Of a DNA stretch of 26,650 bases, positions 15,649-23,757 are shown one piece after another. A program made the translations under genes and the position numbers. Location: contig DEHW01000043.1 of the NCBI GenBank assembly GCA_002352135.1, positions 5,697 to 32,346 on the forward strand. Reading direction: 5' to 3'. Below the pieces are notes generated by a model. That model searched no databases and was not told the origin of the DNA. It was given only the letters and a program-made list of their open reading frames with translations. Position 1 is the stretch's first letter; every line of letters starts with the position of its first letter. The stretch comes from Lysobacterales bacterium UBA2790. Its GTDB lineage: Bacteria; Pseudomonadota; Gammaproteobacteria; Xanthomonadales; Xanthomonadaceae.

Positions 15649-18000
15649 TTACCAGCGGAAGGTCGCCTTGCCGTACCAGAAGGCACCATTGAAGCCGAAG
15701 GGCGAGGTGCTGCTGTAGGGCAGGATGCCGCTGGTGCTGTTGGCAAACAGCACTTCGTCCGGATAGTTGTCCAGCACGTTGTCGGCACCGATGGTGAAGC
15801 GCCAAGCATCCAATGTGTAGTTCGCCGAGAAATCCAGCACCCACTCCGAACCGAAGGTCTGATCCAGATCCGGGTTGGTGTTCAGCACCGAGACTTCGCC
15901 ATAGCGCGTCAGGTTGGTGTTGAGGCTGAAGTTGCCAAGAGAATATTCGGCACCCAGATTCAACTTGTTGTCCGGCGAACCGACCTCGACACGCCCTTGC
16001 TCGACGCGACCGATACGCTGCAACTGCAGGCCGCCCTGCTGCAACTCTTCGGGGTTCGGCGCGATGGCTGTGATGTCAACATCGTTGAAGTTGACACCCG
16101 CGGTCAGGTTCAAATCCCCATCACCCAGCGCGAAGCCATAGCTGGCGACAATGTCGAGCCCGCGCGTGCGGGTGTCGATGGCATTGGTGAAGTAGCGTCC
16201 ACCGTTGGCATTGAGGATTCCCTGCGACGCGAGGAACTGCTGTACCGCCGTGCCGGTGAGGTTCTCCGACAGGATGATGCGGTCATCGACATCGATCTGG
16301 TAAGCGTCAATCGTGATGTTCAAATCATCCGTGGGCTGCAGACTCAGGCCCAGACTGAAGTTCGTGGACTCTTCAGCCTTCAGCGGCTCGGCACCCAGCG
16401 CAATCGCTACCGGATCGGTGACCGCGAAGGTCCGCACGTCAAACGGCACGCCACCGATGAAGTTGGTCGCGGTGGTGGCGTAGAACTGTTGAGCCAACGA
16501 CGGCGCGCGGAACCCCGTCGATACCGTGCCGCGCAAGGCAACGGTGTCAGTGAACGAGTAGCGACCGGACAGCTTGCCTGAGGTAGTTGAACCGAAGTCG
16601 CTGTAATCCTCATAGCGCACCGCAAGCGAGGTGGCGAACTGATCGGTCACATCCGATTCCAGATCCAGATAGACCGCATTGCTGTCGCGGTCAAACGAGC
16701 CGGAATCCTGCGGACGGAAACCAGGAAACACCTGCGACCCGGTGCCGACGTAGGAGGCTTCCTCGCCCGGCTCGATGCGATAGCTGTCCTTGCGATGCTC
16801 GGCACCGAAAGCGACGTTCAGACCGTTGCCGATCACGCCATCGAAGTATTTGCTGACATCCGCATTGAACAGGTTCTGCGCGCTGTGCAGCGTTCCCGCG
16901 AAGAACTCGGTCGGCGATGCCGCACCCAAGCTGTTGTTGAGCGAATTGCTGATGATGAAATCGAAGTCGTTGGCACCGTAGTTGGCGCTGACATCCCAGG
17001 TCCAACCACCTTCGGTATCACCGCGCACACCCATCACTGCGGACGTATCTTCGGCCACGGAATTGATGATCGGCAGGAAGCCATCGGGATAGATCGCGAG
17101 CACATTGCGCGAATCAAAGGCGCGACGGTAGAAACCCGCCGCATCGCCCTCGCGGTCACCCAGATTGCCGAAGAAATACAGCTCGGCCTCGGCAGGCAAG
17201 CCGACCTGACCATTGAAGAAGAAAATCTGGTCGTTGGTGTCGGCATCACCGAAGCGGTGATTCACCGTGGCATAGGTCGCGGGCGTCTGCAGAGTGCGCA
17301 GGTCGGGGCGTGATCGGTTGGTATCGGCACGGTCACGGTACTCGGCAGACAAATGAATCCAGCCGTCCTCGCTGAGCTTGACGCCCAGATCGGCACCGGT
17401 CTGGATCAGCTCGCCATCGCCTGCGCTCATCTTGCCGTAGCGGGTTTCCACCGTGCCGCCTTCGTCACCGCCTTTCAGCACGATGTTGATCACGCCCGCG
17501 ATCGCATCCGAGCCGTACAGCGCCGAGGCGCCGTCACGCAACACTTCGATGCGGTCAATCGCGTAGAACGGAATGGCGTTCAAATCCACCGCCGCCGAAC
17601 CACGGCCTTGCGAACCATTGAGGTTGACCACGGCCGAGGTATGGCGACGCTTGCCGTTGACCAGAACCAGTACCTGATCGGGCGACATGCCGCGCAACTG
17701 CGCCGGACGCACATGATCGGTGCCATCGGTAATGGATGGACGCGGGAAATTGAACGACGGCAACAGTTTCGACAGCGCCTGATTCAACTCGGGCGTACCG
17801 CTGTTGTTGAGCGTATCGGCAGGCAACAGATCGATGGGTGACAGGGATTCGGCCAAGGTGCGATTGGCGGCGCGGGTACCGGTCACCACCACGGTGTCCA
17901 GTTCCGCCGCATCGTCATCATCCTGAGCAAGAACGTTGCCCGGATTGAACAAGGAAAGCGCGATGACCGCACTTAGTGGGTGGAGCTTGCGATTGAACAT
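15649..18000 (-). CDS. TonB-dependent outer-membrane receptor
   Basis: 783 residues from the ATG at 18000, with GAGGGG upstream. A signal peptide of about 25 residues ends in VLA. A TonB-box-like DTVVVTGTR lies at about 35-43. The plug domain covers about 45-175 with QLRGMSPDQVLVLVNGKRRH and VLRDGASALYGSDAIAGVINIVLK. The remaining beta-barrel has many alternating strands and ends ATFRW, with a C-terminal aromatic residue as required for barrel assembly. Such receptors import ligands such as siderophores, vitamins, sugars or peptides, powered by TonB-ExbBD. No neighbour reveals the ligand; there is no adjacent sigma/anti-sigma pair or transporter. It is monocistronic, with its own terminator and probable promoter. 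Confidence 0.95.
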   Translation of the reverse strand: MFNRKLHPLSAVIALSLFNPGNVLAQDDDDAAELDTVVVTGTRAANRTLAESLSPIDLLPADTLNNSGTPELNQALSKLLPSFNFPRPSITDGTDHVRPAQLRGMSPDQVLVLVNGKRRHTSAVVNLNGSQGRGSAAVDLNAIPFYAIDRIEVLRDGASALYGSDAIAGVINIVLKGGDEGGTVETRYGKMSAGDGELIQTGADLGVKLSEDGWIHLSAEYRDRADTNRSRPDLRTLQTPATYATVNHRFGDADTNDQIFFFNGQVGLPAEAELYFFGNLGDREGDAAGFYRRAFDSRNVLAIYPDGFLPIINSVAEDTSAVMGVRGDTEGGWTWDVSANYGANDFDFIISNSLNNSLGAASPTEFFAGTLHSAQNLFNADVSKYFDGVIGNGLNVAFGAEHRKDSYRIEPGEEASYVGTGSQVFPGFRPQDSGSFDRDSNAVYLDLESDVTDQFATSLAVRYEDYSDFGSTTSGKLSGRYSFTDTVALRGTVSTGFRAPSLAQQFYATTATNFIGGVPFDVRTFAVTDPVAIALGAEPLKAEESTNFSLGLSLQPTDDLNITIDAYQIDVDDRIILSENLTGTAVQQFLASQGILNANGGRYFTNAIDTRTRGLDIVASYGFALGDGDLNLTAGVNFNDVDITAIAPNPEELQQGGLQLQRIGRVEQGRVEVGSPDNKLNLGAEYSLGNFSLNTNLTRYGEVSVLNTNPDLDQTFGSEWVLDFSANYTLDAWRFTIGADNVLDNYPDEVLFANSTSGILPYSSTSPFGFNGAFWYGKATFRW

Positions 18001-18165
18001 GGAACCCCCTCAAGGCTGGCTGACAAACGAATGGAACCGACCGGCGCGGCGATATCGCAACCGACAGGCAAACCTAGGCCCAAAGTCCAACAGGCGTCAA
18101 CGAAAATGTAACAAAGGCATCGCCCGATCCGGCATACCTCGACGCGGATTCGGCGCAAGCCTGCC

Positions 18166-18194
18166 TCTATAGCCGCTGCCGTGTGGCGCGCCAA
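18166..18194 (-). promoter_or_regulatory. Candidate promoter of the TonB-dependent receptor gene
   Basis: On the minus strand TTGGCG (-35, 18189-18194) is separated by 17 bases from TATAGA (-10, 18166-18171). Each matches the sigma-70 consensus at four of six positions. The implied leader is about 155 bases and is otherwise featureless apart from an AT-rich TTTGTTACATTTTCG stretch. The remaining 18001-18280 region holds no gene; a weak GCGAC/GTCGC hairpin may end murD2 transcription. Confidence 0.4.
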
Positions 18195-18280
18195 CGAGGT
18201 GAGCGCGACCAAAGTTCGTCGCCACAGACCGCAAAGCCGACCCGAAAACGTGAGCCCCTCGCTGGCGCAGCCAAGCGGCC

Positions 18281-19672
18281 TCAGGCCAAACCGAGTCCGT
18301 CGATCTGACCCGTGCGCGTCGGATCGAATCCGTTCAAGGCGGCAAAGTGGCGGCCCCGTTCGGCATAGTCGCGATAGGCGCCAAAACTGGGTGCGCCGGG
18401 CGACAGCAGCAGTACGCGCTCCCCATTCACCGGCGCACGCGCCAGACAATGCCGTCCCACGGCGACGGCGGCGGGCAGGTCTGCCACGCTGTGCAATTCG
18501 GCGTTCACCGCCGCCGCGCGCAGGGCGTCGATGATGCGCGCGCCTTGCGCACCGATGCCGATGATGGCTCTCGATGGCTGTTGCCCCATCGCCACGACGA
18601 AATCCGACCAGTCGAGGCCACGGTCGTAACCGCCCACCAGCAAGGCCACCGTCGACTCAGCGAAATGCGCCAGTGCGGCCAAACTGGCATGTGGCGTGGT
18701 GCTGATGGAGTCATTGACGCATCGAATGCCCTCCGCGTCACCAAGCGTCTGCAGACGATGCGGCAAGGGCCGGAAGGTGCGAACAGCAGGCAGCAGATCG
18801 GTCGCATTGACGCCCAAGGCATCGATCACCGCCAATGCCGCACACAGGTTGCGCGCATTGTGCGCACCGGGTAGCGGCAAGTCCGCGCAGTCCAGCACGG
18901 GCTGGCCGTTTCGAACAATGCGGCCCGCGTGGACGTGCCAGGCCTGTTGCGACAGATCCCGCAAACCCGCGACCTGCCCCACCCGCGCTGCCACGTCAGG
19001 ACTGTGCAACGGGGCCAGTGCCACGCGGGGGTCTGCCTGGGTCAACAGACGACACTTGTCGTCGTAGTAGGCATCCACCGACCCATGCCAGTCGAGATGT
19101 TCGGGGTAGAGGTTCAGCAACAGAGCGACGTCGGGTCTAAACGCGTCGCCAGTCTGGTAGCTGGAGAGTTCAATAACGCAGAAATCGGCCTTCGCCAGAT
19201 CATCAATCGTTTCCAGCAGGGGCAGGCCGATGTTGCCCGCCAACAAGACCCGATGCCCGCCCGCGCGCAACAGGTGCGTCACCAAGGCCGTGGTGGTGCT
19301 CTTGCCCTTGCTGCCGGTGATGACGGCGACCTTTGGCCGATCTGGCCATGATTGCCACTCGGCAAACCACAGCGCGGTTCCCGAGGTGAACTGCACACCA
19401 CGCACGGCCGCTTCCGGCGCGGGCGCGTGATAGGGCGATATACCGGGTGACTTGATGACGATCTCGAACGCGGCCAACGTGTCCACACCGGGCGCATCGA
19501 CGCAGACGGTGATCGCTGCATCACCCTGCAGCGACGCCGATTCCTCGACGGAGCAGAACACCGTGAGCGCTTGCGCGGGCAGACGCGAGCGCAGCAGAGT
19601 CAGCGCCGCACGTCCCTCGCGCCCCAATCCCCAGATCGCGACGCGCCGACCTTCAAGCGCCGAAATCCGCAC
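18281..19672 (-). CDS. murD2: UDP-N-acetylmuramoyl-L-alanine--L-glutamate ligase (MurD2)
   Basis: 463 residues from the GTG at 19672 (read MRISALEGRRVAIWGLGREG), 20 bases inside the end of murL; the longer open frame to 19780 lies within murL. It is a Mur ligase: an N-terminal nucleotide-binding motif, the P-loop GSKGKSTT (120-127, where usual MurD has GTNGKSTT), the central NLYPEHLDWHGSVDAYYDDK, and the C-terminal ligase domain with FRPLPHRLQ and NDSISTTPHASLAAL. The neighbour murL is decisive: in Xanthomonas oryzae the paired MurD2 adds L-glutamate rather than D-glutamate to UDP-MurNAc-L-alanine. Annotation as ordinary MurD would miss this. It acts in the cytoplasm, in peptidoglycan precursor synthesis. 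Confidence 0.88.
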   Translation of the reverse strand: MRISALEGRRVAIWGLGREGRAALTLLRSRLPAQALTVFCSVEESASLQGDAAITVCVDAPGVDTLAAFEIVIKSPGISPYHAPAPEAAVRGVQFTSGTALWFAEWQSWPDRPKVAVITGSKGKSTTTALVTHLLRAGGHRVLLAGNIGLPLLETIDDLAKADFCVIELSSYQTGDAFRPDVALLLNLYPEHLDWHGSVDAYYDDKCRLLTQADPRVALAPLHSPDVAARVGQVAGLRDLSQQAWHVHAGRIVRNGQPVLDCADLPLPGAHNARNLCAALAVIDALGVNATDLLPAVRTFRPLPHRLQTLGDAEGIRCVNDSISTTPHASLAALAHFAESTVALLVGGYDRGLDWSDFVVAMGQQPSRAIIGIGAQGARIIDALRAAAVNAELHSVADLPAAVAVGRHCLARAPVNGERVLLLSPGAPSFGAYRDYAERGRHFAALNGFDPTRTGQIDGLGLA

Positions 19673-21014
19673 GCACGCGCTCCCACACTTTGTTCGGCAC
19701 GCCGTGCTCAAATTCGGGTTGCAACAGCGCGGACAGAACGAGCTCACCCGCGTCGAGCTGCGGCGCGATATCGCGCGCAAAGCGGGCCACGATCACATCT
19801 TCCTGCCACACCGGACGGCGGCTCAGTTCGGCCAGCGCCGCCCGCGATTCCTTGCCTTCGCCAACACACTCGAAGGGCTTGTGATCGCCATACTCGATCA
19901 AGGCATCGAAGCCCGCGATCTGGCTGGCATCGTCAAGCAGATTGCGGCCAAAAATCGACACCAGGCGCGGCTTCGACATAAACGGTGCCAGCGCAAGAAA
20001 CACGAAATGACACTTGGGACAGACGCCACACCAGCGCTCAAGTGGACGCTCGCCGAGCAGATGAAAATTGCGGTTGCAACTGGAGAAGTGCGCGTCATAG
20101 CGATCTATGGCCGCGAACTGCCGGGCCACGGCCAACTCGGAAAGCGGTCTCAGCAGGGAGTAGTAATCGACATCGGCCGCCACCTCGGCGCGTACCAACG
20201 CGGCGAATCGCTGCTCGAAATCCCAACCCTTGCTCCACTGATGATTGACCTCACCGGTTCCGGGTATCAGGCTGCCATAGCTGGCCGAACGCTCATTCGA
20301 AAACACCACGGCGGAATGACCGGTGAGGATGGCCGCCAGAACTAGAATTGCCGAATTGATGGCGGTGACTGGGATGTGGCCGTTGTAGGCACCACGGCGA
20401 TTCAGCTCGAACAATTCGGGTGCCAGTTGACGCTCGATACGCAGGCTCGGCAGGCCGGTGCGCTCGGCACAGGCCGCGATCAACTGCGAATTGCCAATCC
20501 AGGTCACCGTCTGCGCCACACCCGCTTTGCGCAGGGCCTCGATGCTGACCAGCGAATCCTTGCCACCACCGATGGCCACCAACGCCGTCGCGGGCAAGCC
20601 CAACGCTGGCGCTGGCGCTGGCGGGTCCAGCGCGGGCGGAAACTGTGCCCGCTCGCGCAGCGACAACGCGTTGCGATGGGCGTACTCGCCGAGCCCCTGC
20701 TGATAGACCGCATCCAGCAAGTCGCGCAGCGCAGGACTCAATCCCTGCGCACCAACCTCCATCTGCGGCGGCGCGGCGGCCTTGAAATAACTGATCCCCG
20801 CGATCAGGTGCAGCACACGCAAGGCCCTGCGCGCAGCGGTCAGGCGGCGGGCGTCCAAGGTGAACGGCGCGCCGGGGATACGCAGTCGCTCACGCATCGG
20901 CGCTTGCGTATCGAAGGCATAGTCGAGCCAGACATCGCCGGTCGCGAGATCCATCCCCGCATCGACAAAGCGGAAGCTGCGAATCGCTTCGCGATCGAAC
21001 ATCCACTCAGTCAT
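19653..21014 (-). CDS. murL: UDP-N-acetyl-muramoyl-L-alanyl-L-glutamate epimerase (MurL)
   Basis: 453 residues from the ATG at 21014 (MTEWMFDREAIRSF), which overlaps the lysAC stop by 8 bases and has GAGGAG upstream; an internal ATG at 21002 is the alternative. The protein has a PP-loop-like ATP motif AIGGGKDS (about 147-154), then TGHSAVVFSNERSASYGSL, and a cysteine cluster in RWCGVCPKCHF. This pattern matches my knowledge of MurL of Xanthomonas oryzae, which uses ATP to invert the terminal L-glutamate of UDP-MurNAc-L-Ala-L-Glu to D-glutamate. The gene for the matching ligase, MurD2, overlaps by 20 bases. Together they replace the glutamate racemase and D-glutamate ligase steps. Confidence 0.88.
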   Translation of the reverse strand: MTEWMFDREAIRSFRFVDAGMDLATGDVWLDYAFDTQAPMRERLRIPGAPFTLDARRLTAARRALRVLHLIAGISYFKAAAPPQMEVGAQGLSPALRDLLDAVYQQGLGEYAHRNALSLRERAQFPPALDPPAPAPALGLPATALVAIGGGKDSLVSIEALRKAGVAQTVTWIGNSQLIAACAERTGLPSLRIERQLAPELFELNRRGAYNGHIPVTAINSAILVLAAILTGHSAVVFSNERSASYGSLIPGTGEVNHQWSKGWDFEQRFAALVRAEVAADVDYYSLLRPLSELAVARQFAAIDRYDAHFSSCNRNFHLLGERPLERWCGVCPKCHFVFLALAPFMSKPRLVSIFGRNLLDDASQIAGFDALIEYGDHKPFECVGEGKESRAALAELSRRPVWQEDVIVARFARDIAPQLDAGELVLSALLQPEFEHGVPNKVWERVRADFGA

Positions 21015-23640
21015 CCAGCAACTCCTCGTCAGGCAGGGCGCGCAGATTGTAGGTGCTCGCCATCGCCGCGCCATAGGCACCGGCGGTGGCGATCAGCAAC
21101 ACGTCACCTTCCTGGGTTCTGTCGGGAAGACGCCGCCGCCGTCCCAGCACATCACCGGACTCGCAGATCGGCCCGACGACATCCGCCGGGCTGCCCGCGG
21201 CGTCCTGCAGTCGGCTGAGATTGAGGATCTCGTGATAGGCACCGTACAGCGCCGGACGAATCAAGGCGTTCATACCGGCGTCGACACCGATGCGACGCAC
21301 GCCGAGTTTGTCGACACACTGGGTGACGCGAGTGAGCAGCACGCCCGCCTCAGCCACCAGATAGCGACCTGGCTCGATCCACAGTTCGTAGTGCGGCCAG
21401 GCCGACTTCACTTCGGCCAGCGCCCGCGCGTAGGCATCGAGGTCAAACGCCGGTGCGTCCGGCTCGTAAGGCACACCCAGCCCACCGCCAACATCAATGC
21501 TCTCCACCGTGCCAATCTGCTCGGCCAGACCGGCGAGCTGCGAATAGACAGTGCGCCAGTGCGCGGCATCGGTCACGCCACTGCCGATATGCGCGTGCAA
21601 ACCGACAATCCGTGCGCCGACCCGATCCGCCGTGGCGAGAAACTCGGCCAGACGGCTGGCGGGCAAGCCGAACTTGGCCCCTTTGCCGCCCGTGCGGACC
21701 TTCTCGTGATGCCCGCTGCCAAAGCCCGGATCGATGCGCAGTTGCAGATCCTGGCCATGAAACAATTCCGGCCAGTGTTCCAATGGATACACGCTGTCCA
21801 GCGTGATGCGAACGCCCCGTTCCCGCGCCAGAAGGTATTCCTCGCGCGCCGCAAAGCTCGGCGTGAACAACACGCGCTGCGGTGCCAGCGCGGGCACACT
21901 GGCGAACACATGGGACAATTCTCCCTGCGAGACGCATTCCAGCCCGTAGCCCTCGTCGACCAAGGTGCGCAGCAAGGCCGGATGCGGATTGGCCTTGATC
22001 GCATAGAAACGCCGATCCACCGCCTCCACCGCGGCCAGTGCCTGTGCTCGCGCACGCACCGTCGGCAGGTGATAGACATAGCGCGGCGAGCTGTCCGCCA
22101 ACGCTAGCAGGGCCGTTGAACGCGACTGCCACCAGCACGCTGCGCGCGCCGCAGCCTGACCACTGAGCTGTCGCCAACTTGGCCCGAAGACGTCGGTCTC
22201 TTCGACCGGCATCGCGCCAGACGCGATCAGCAATTCATGCAGCTTGGGCAGCAGTCCTTCGGCAACCGATTCATCGACCACAAAGGTCAGGTTGAGATCG
22301 TTCGACGACTGCGAAATCAGGTGCACGCGCTCGCGGCCGAACACCGCCATCACGTCACTCAGTTTGTGCAGCAGCGAGCGCATGCCGCGCCCGACCAGCG
22401 TAATGGCTGCGCAGGGAACGATCACCTTGACCCGACAGAACGCCACCAGATCAGCGCACAAGGCATCGATGACATTGGAGCTGACCAGATTCTCACTCGG
22501 GTCCAACGAGACGGTGACGTTGGATTCCGCCGAACCGATCAAGTCCACCGACAAACCATGCGCACGGAAAATCGCAAACACGTCGGCCAGAAAACCGACC
22601 TGTTGCCACATGCCGATCGACTCCATCGAGACCAGCACGATGCCTTTGCGTGTGCTGATCGCCTTGACGCCCGGTGCCGCATCCACGGCGCTGGCATCGA
22701 TCAGCGTACCCGCCAGTTCAGGCCGCTCGGTGTCGCGAATCCACAAAGGCACCGCGGCCTCCCGACAGGGACCGATGCAACGCGGATGCAGCACCTTGGC
22801 CCCAGTGGTCGCGATTTCCTGCGCTTCCTCATAGTCGAGGCGACTGAGCAAACGCGCCTGCGGCACCTCGCGCGGATTGGCGCTGAACATGCCCGGCACA
22901 TCGGTCCAGATTTCCACTCGCGCCGCCTGCAGGCGAGCACCAAAATACGCCGCCGAAGTATCCGAACCGCCACGCCCCAGAATGCAGGTTTGTCCCGCTT
23001 CATCGCGCGCAATGAAGCCTTGGGTGATCAGCAGATCGCCCTGTTCGGCGAACCCGGCGCGGTAGGCGTCCGATGTGTCGATGTGGCAGTTCACCGACAA
23101 GCGTGCGGCCCACTGGGTGGTGTTGGGCAGGACGATGGCTCGCATGTGCTGGCGCGCATCGATCCAGCGAATCGGAATACCCTGCCGATTGAGATAGGCC
23201 TCGCCCAGCGCACTCGACATCAGTTCGCCCAGCGCTTGCACCTCGGCCTGCCAGCCGAAATCGGCCCGCGCCGCGCGTGTGTCGACCACCAGCGCATGCA
23301 GCTCGGCAAAGCGCTGACCGATCACCGCATCGGCTTGCAGATCCAGGCTGGCGGCGAACTCGCGATGCTTGTCGCAGAGCACCTCCGCCAACGACTTCGC
23401 TTGCGCAACGTCACGTTGTGCGGCCTCGATGATTGCCAGCAAGGCGTTGGTCACGCCGGACACCGCGCTGACCACGACCAGTACCGGGCCACTCTCGTCG
23501 CGCCGCGCCAGTGCCAGCCGACCAATGGTGTCCCAACGGCTGCGTTTCGACACACTGGTTCCGCCGAATTTGAGCACCGACCACGCCGAGCGGGTCGAGG
23601 CAGCAGGATTCGTTGCGGTCAATGCGGAAAAGGCAGACAC
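21007..23640 (-). CDS. lysAC: Bifunctional aspartate kinase / diaminopimelate decarboxylase
   Basis: 877 residues from the GTG at 23640 (read MSAFSALTATNPAAS), chosen for a GGAG site seven bases upstream; an in-frame ATG at 23688 would add 16 residues that are not family-like. The N-terminal half is aspartate kinase with KFGGTS (24-29), GRGGSDTSA and two ACT domains (about 320-470) for feedback control. The C-terminal half is PLP-dependent diaminopimelate decarboxylase with FYAIKANPHP (the PLP lysine), HIGSG, GGGLGVPY and CESGD. It carries the first and last steps of lysine synthesis in one chain, an arrangement known in Xanthomonas. It lies in an operon with murL and murD2 and downstream of a c-di-GMP protein gene. 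Confidence 0.95.
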   Translation of the reverse strand: MSAFSALTATNPAASTRSAWSVLKFGGTSVSKRSRWDTIGRLALARRDESGPVLVVVSAVSGVTNALLAIIEAAQRDVAQAKSLAEVLCDKHREFAASLDLQADAVIGQRFAELHALVVDTRAARADFGWQAEVQALGELMSSALGEAYLNRQGIPIRWIDARQHMRAIVLPNTTQWAARLSVNCHIDTSDAYRAGFAEQGDLLITQGFIARDEAGQTCILGRGGSDTSAAYFGARLQAARVEIWTDVPGMFSANPREVPQARLLSRLDYEEAQEIATTGAKVLHPRCIGPCREAAVPLWIRDTERPELAGTLIDASAVDAAPGVKAISTRKGIVLVSMESIGMWQQVGFLADVFAIFRAHGLSVDLIGSAESNVTVSLDPSENLVSSNVIDALCADLVAFCRVKVIVPCAAITLVGRGMRSLLHKLSDVMAVFGRERVHLISQSSNDLNLTFVVDESVAEGLLPKLHELLIASGAMPVEETDVFGPSWRQLSGQAAARAACWWQSRSTALLALADSSPRYVYHLPTVRARAQALAAVEAVDRRFYAIKANPHPALLRTLVDEGYGLECVSQGELSHVFASVPALAPQRVLFTPSFAAREEYLLARERGVRITLDSVYPLEHWPELFHGQDLQLRIDPGFGSGHHEKVRTGGKGAKFGLPASRLAEFLATADRVGARIVGLHAHIGSGVTDAAHWRTVYSQLAGLAEQIGTVESIDVGGGLGVPYEPDAPAFDLDAYARALAEVKSAWPHYELWIEPGRYLVAEAGVLLTRVTQCVDKLGVRRIGVDAGMNALIRPALYGAYHEILNLSRLQDAAGSPADVVGPICESGDVLGRRRRLPDRTQEGDVLLIATAGAYGAAMASTYNLRALPDEELLDD

Positions 23641-23670
23641 GAGGACACTCCATCGGGATCGAAACAGCAC

Positions 23671-23688
23671 ATGCTGCAGACGCAGCAT
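23671..23688 (-). promoter_or_regulatory. Small hairpin in the lysAC leader
   Basis: ATGCTGC and GCAGCAT form a perfect 7-bp stem with a 4-base loop, 30 bases before the lysAC start, in the 117-base gap after the GGDEF-EAL gene. A TTGACC hexamer (minus strand, just upstream) could be a -35 but no good -10 follows. A second inverted repeat GTGCGCC/GGCGCAC flanks the upstream half of the gap. No known lysine riboswitch core is recognisable. Confidence 0.3.
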
Positions 23689-23757
23689 CGCAGGTCAACG
23701 CTGGGGCTGCCAGCCGCCGTGCGCCGATATGGCTGCATTGCATGGCTTGGCGCACGA

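Noticed and set aside
18001..18280. Small gene or RNA gene in the gap upstream of the TonB-dependent receptor
   Set aside because: Short open frames lack ribosome sites and no stable RNA fold was evident; the region fits a promoter and leader.
18281..19672. Ordinary MurD (D-glutamate ligase)
   Set aside because: The overlapping murL gene and the GSKGKSTT P-loop favour MurD2; direct substrate data are lacking.
19673..19780. N-terminal extension of MurD2
   Set aside because: It lies inside murL and does not resemble Mur ligases; the GTG at 19672 gives the expected start.
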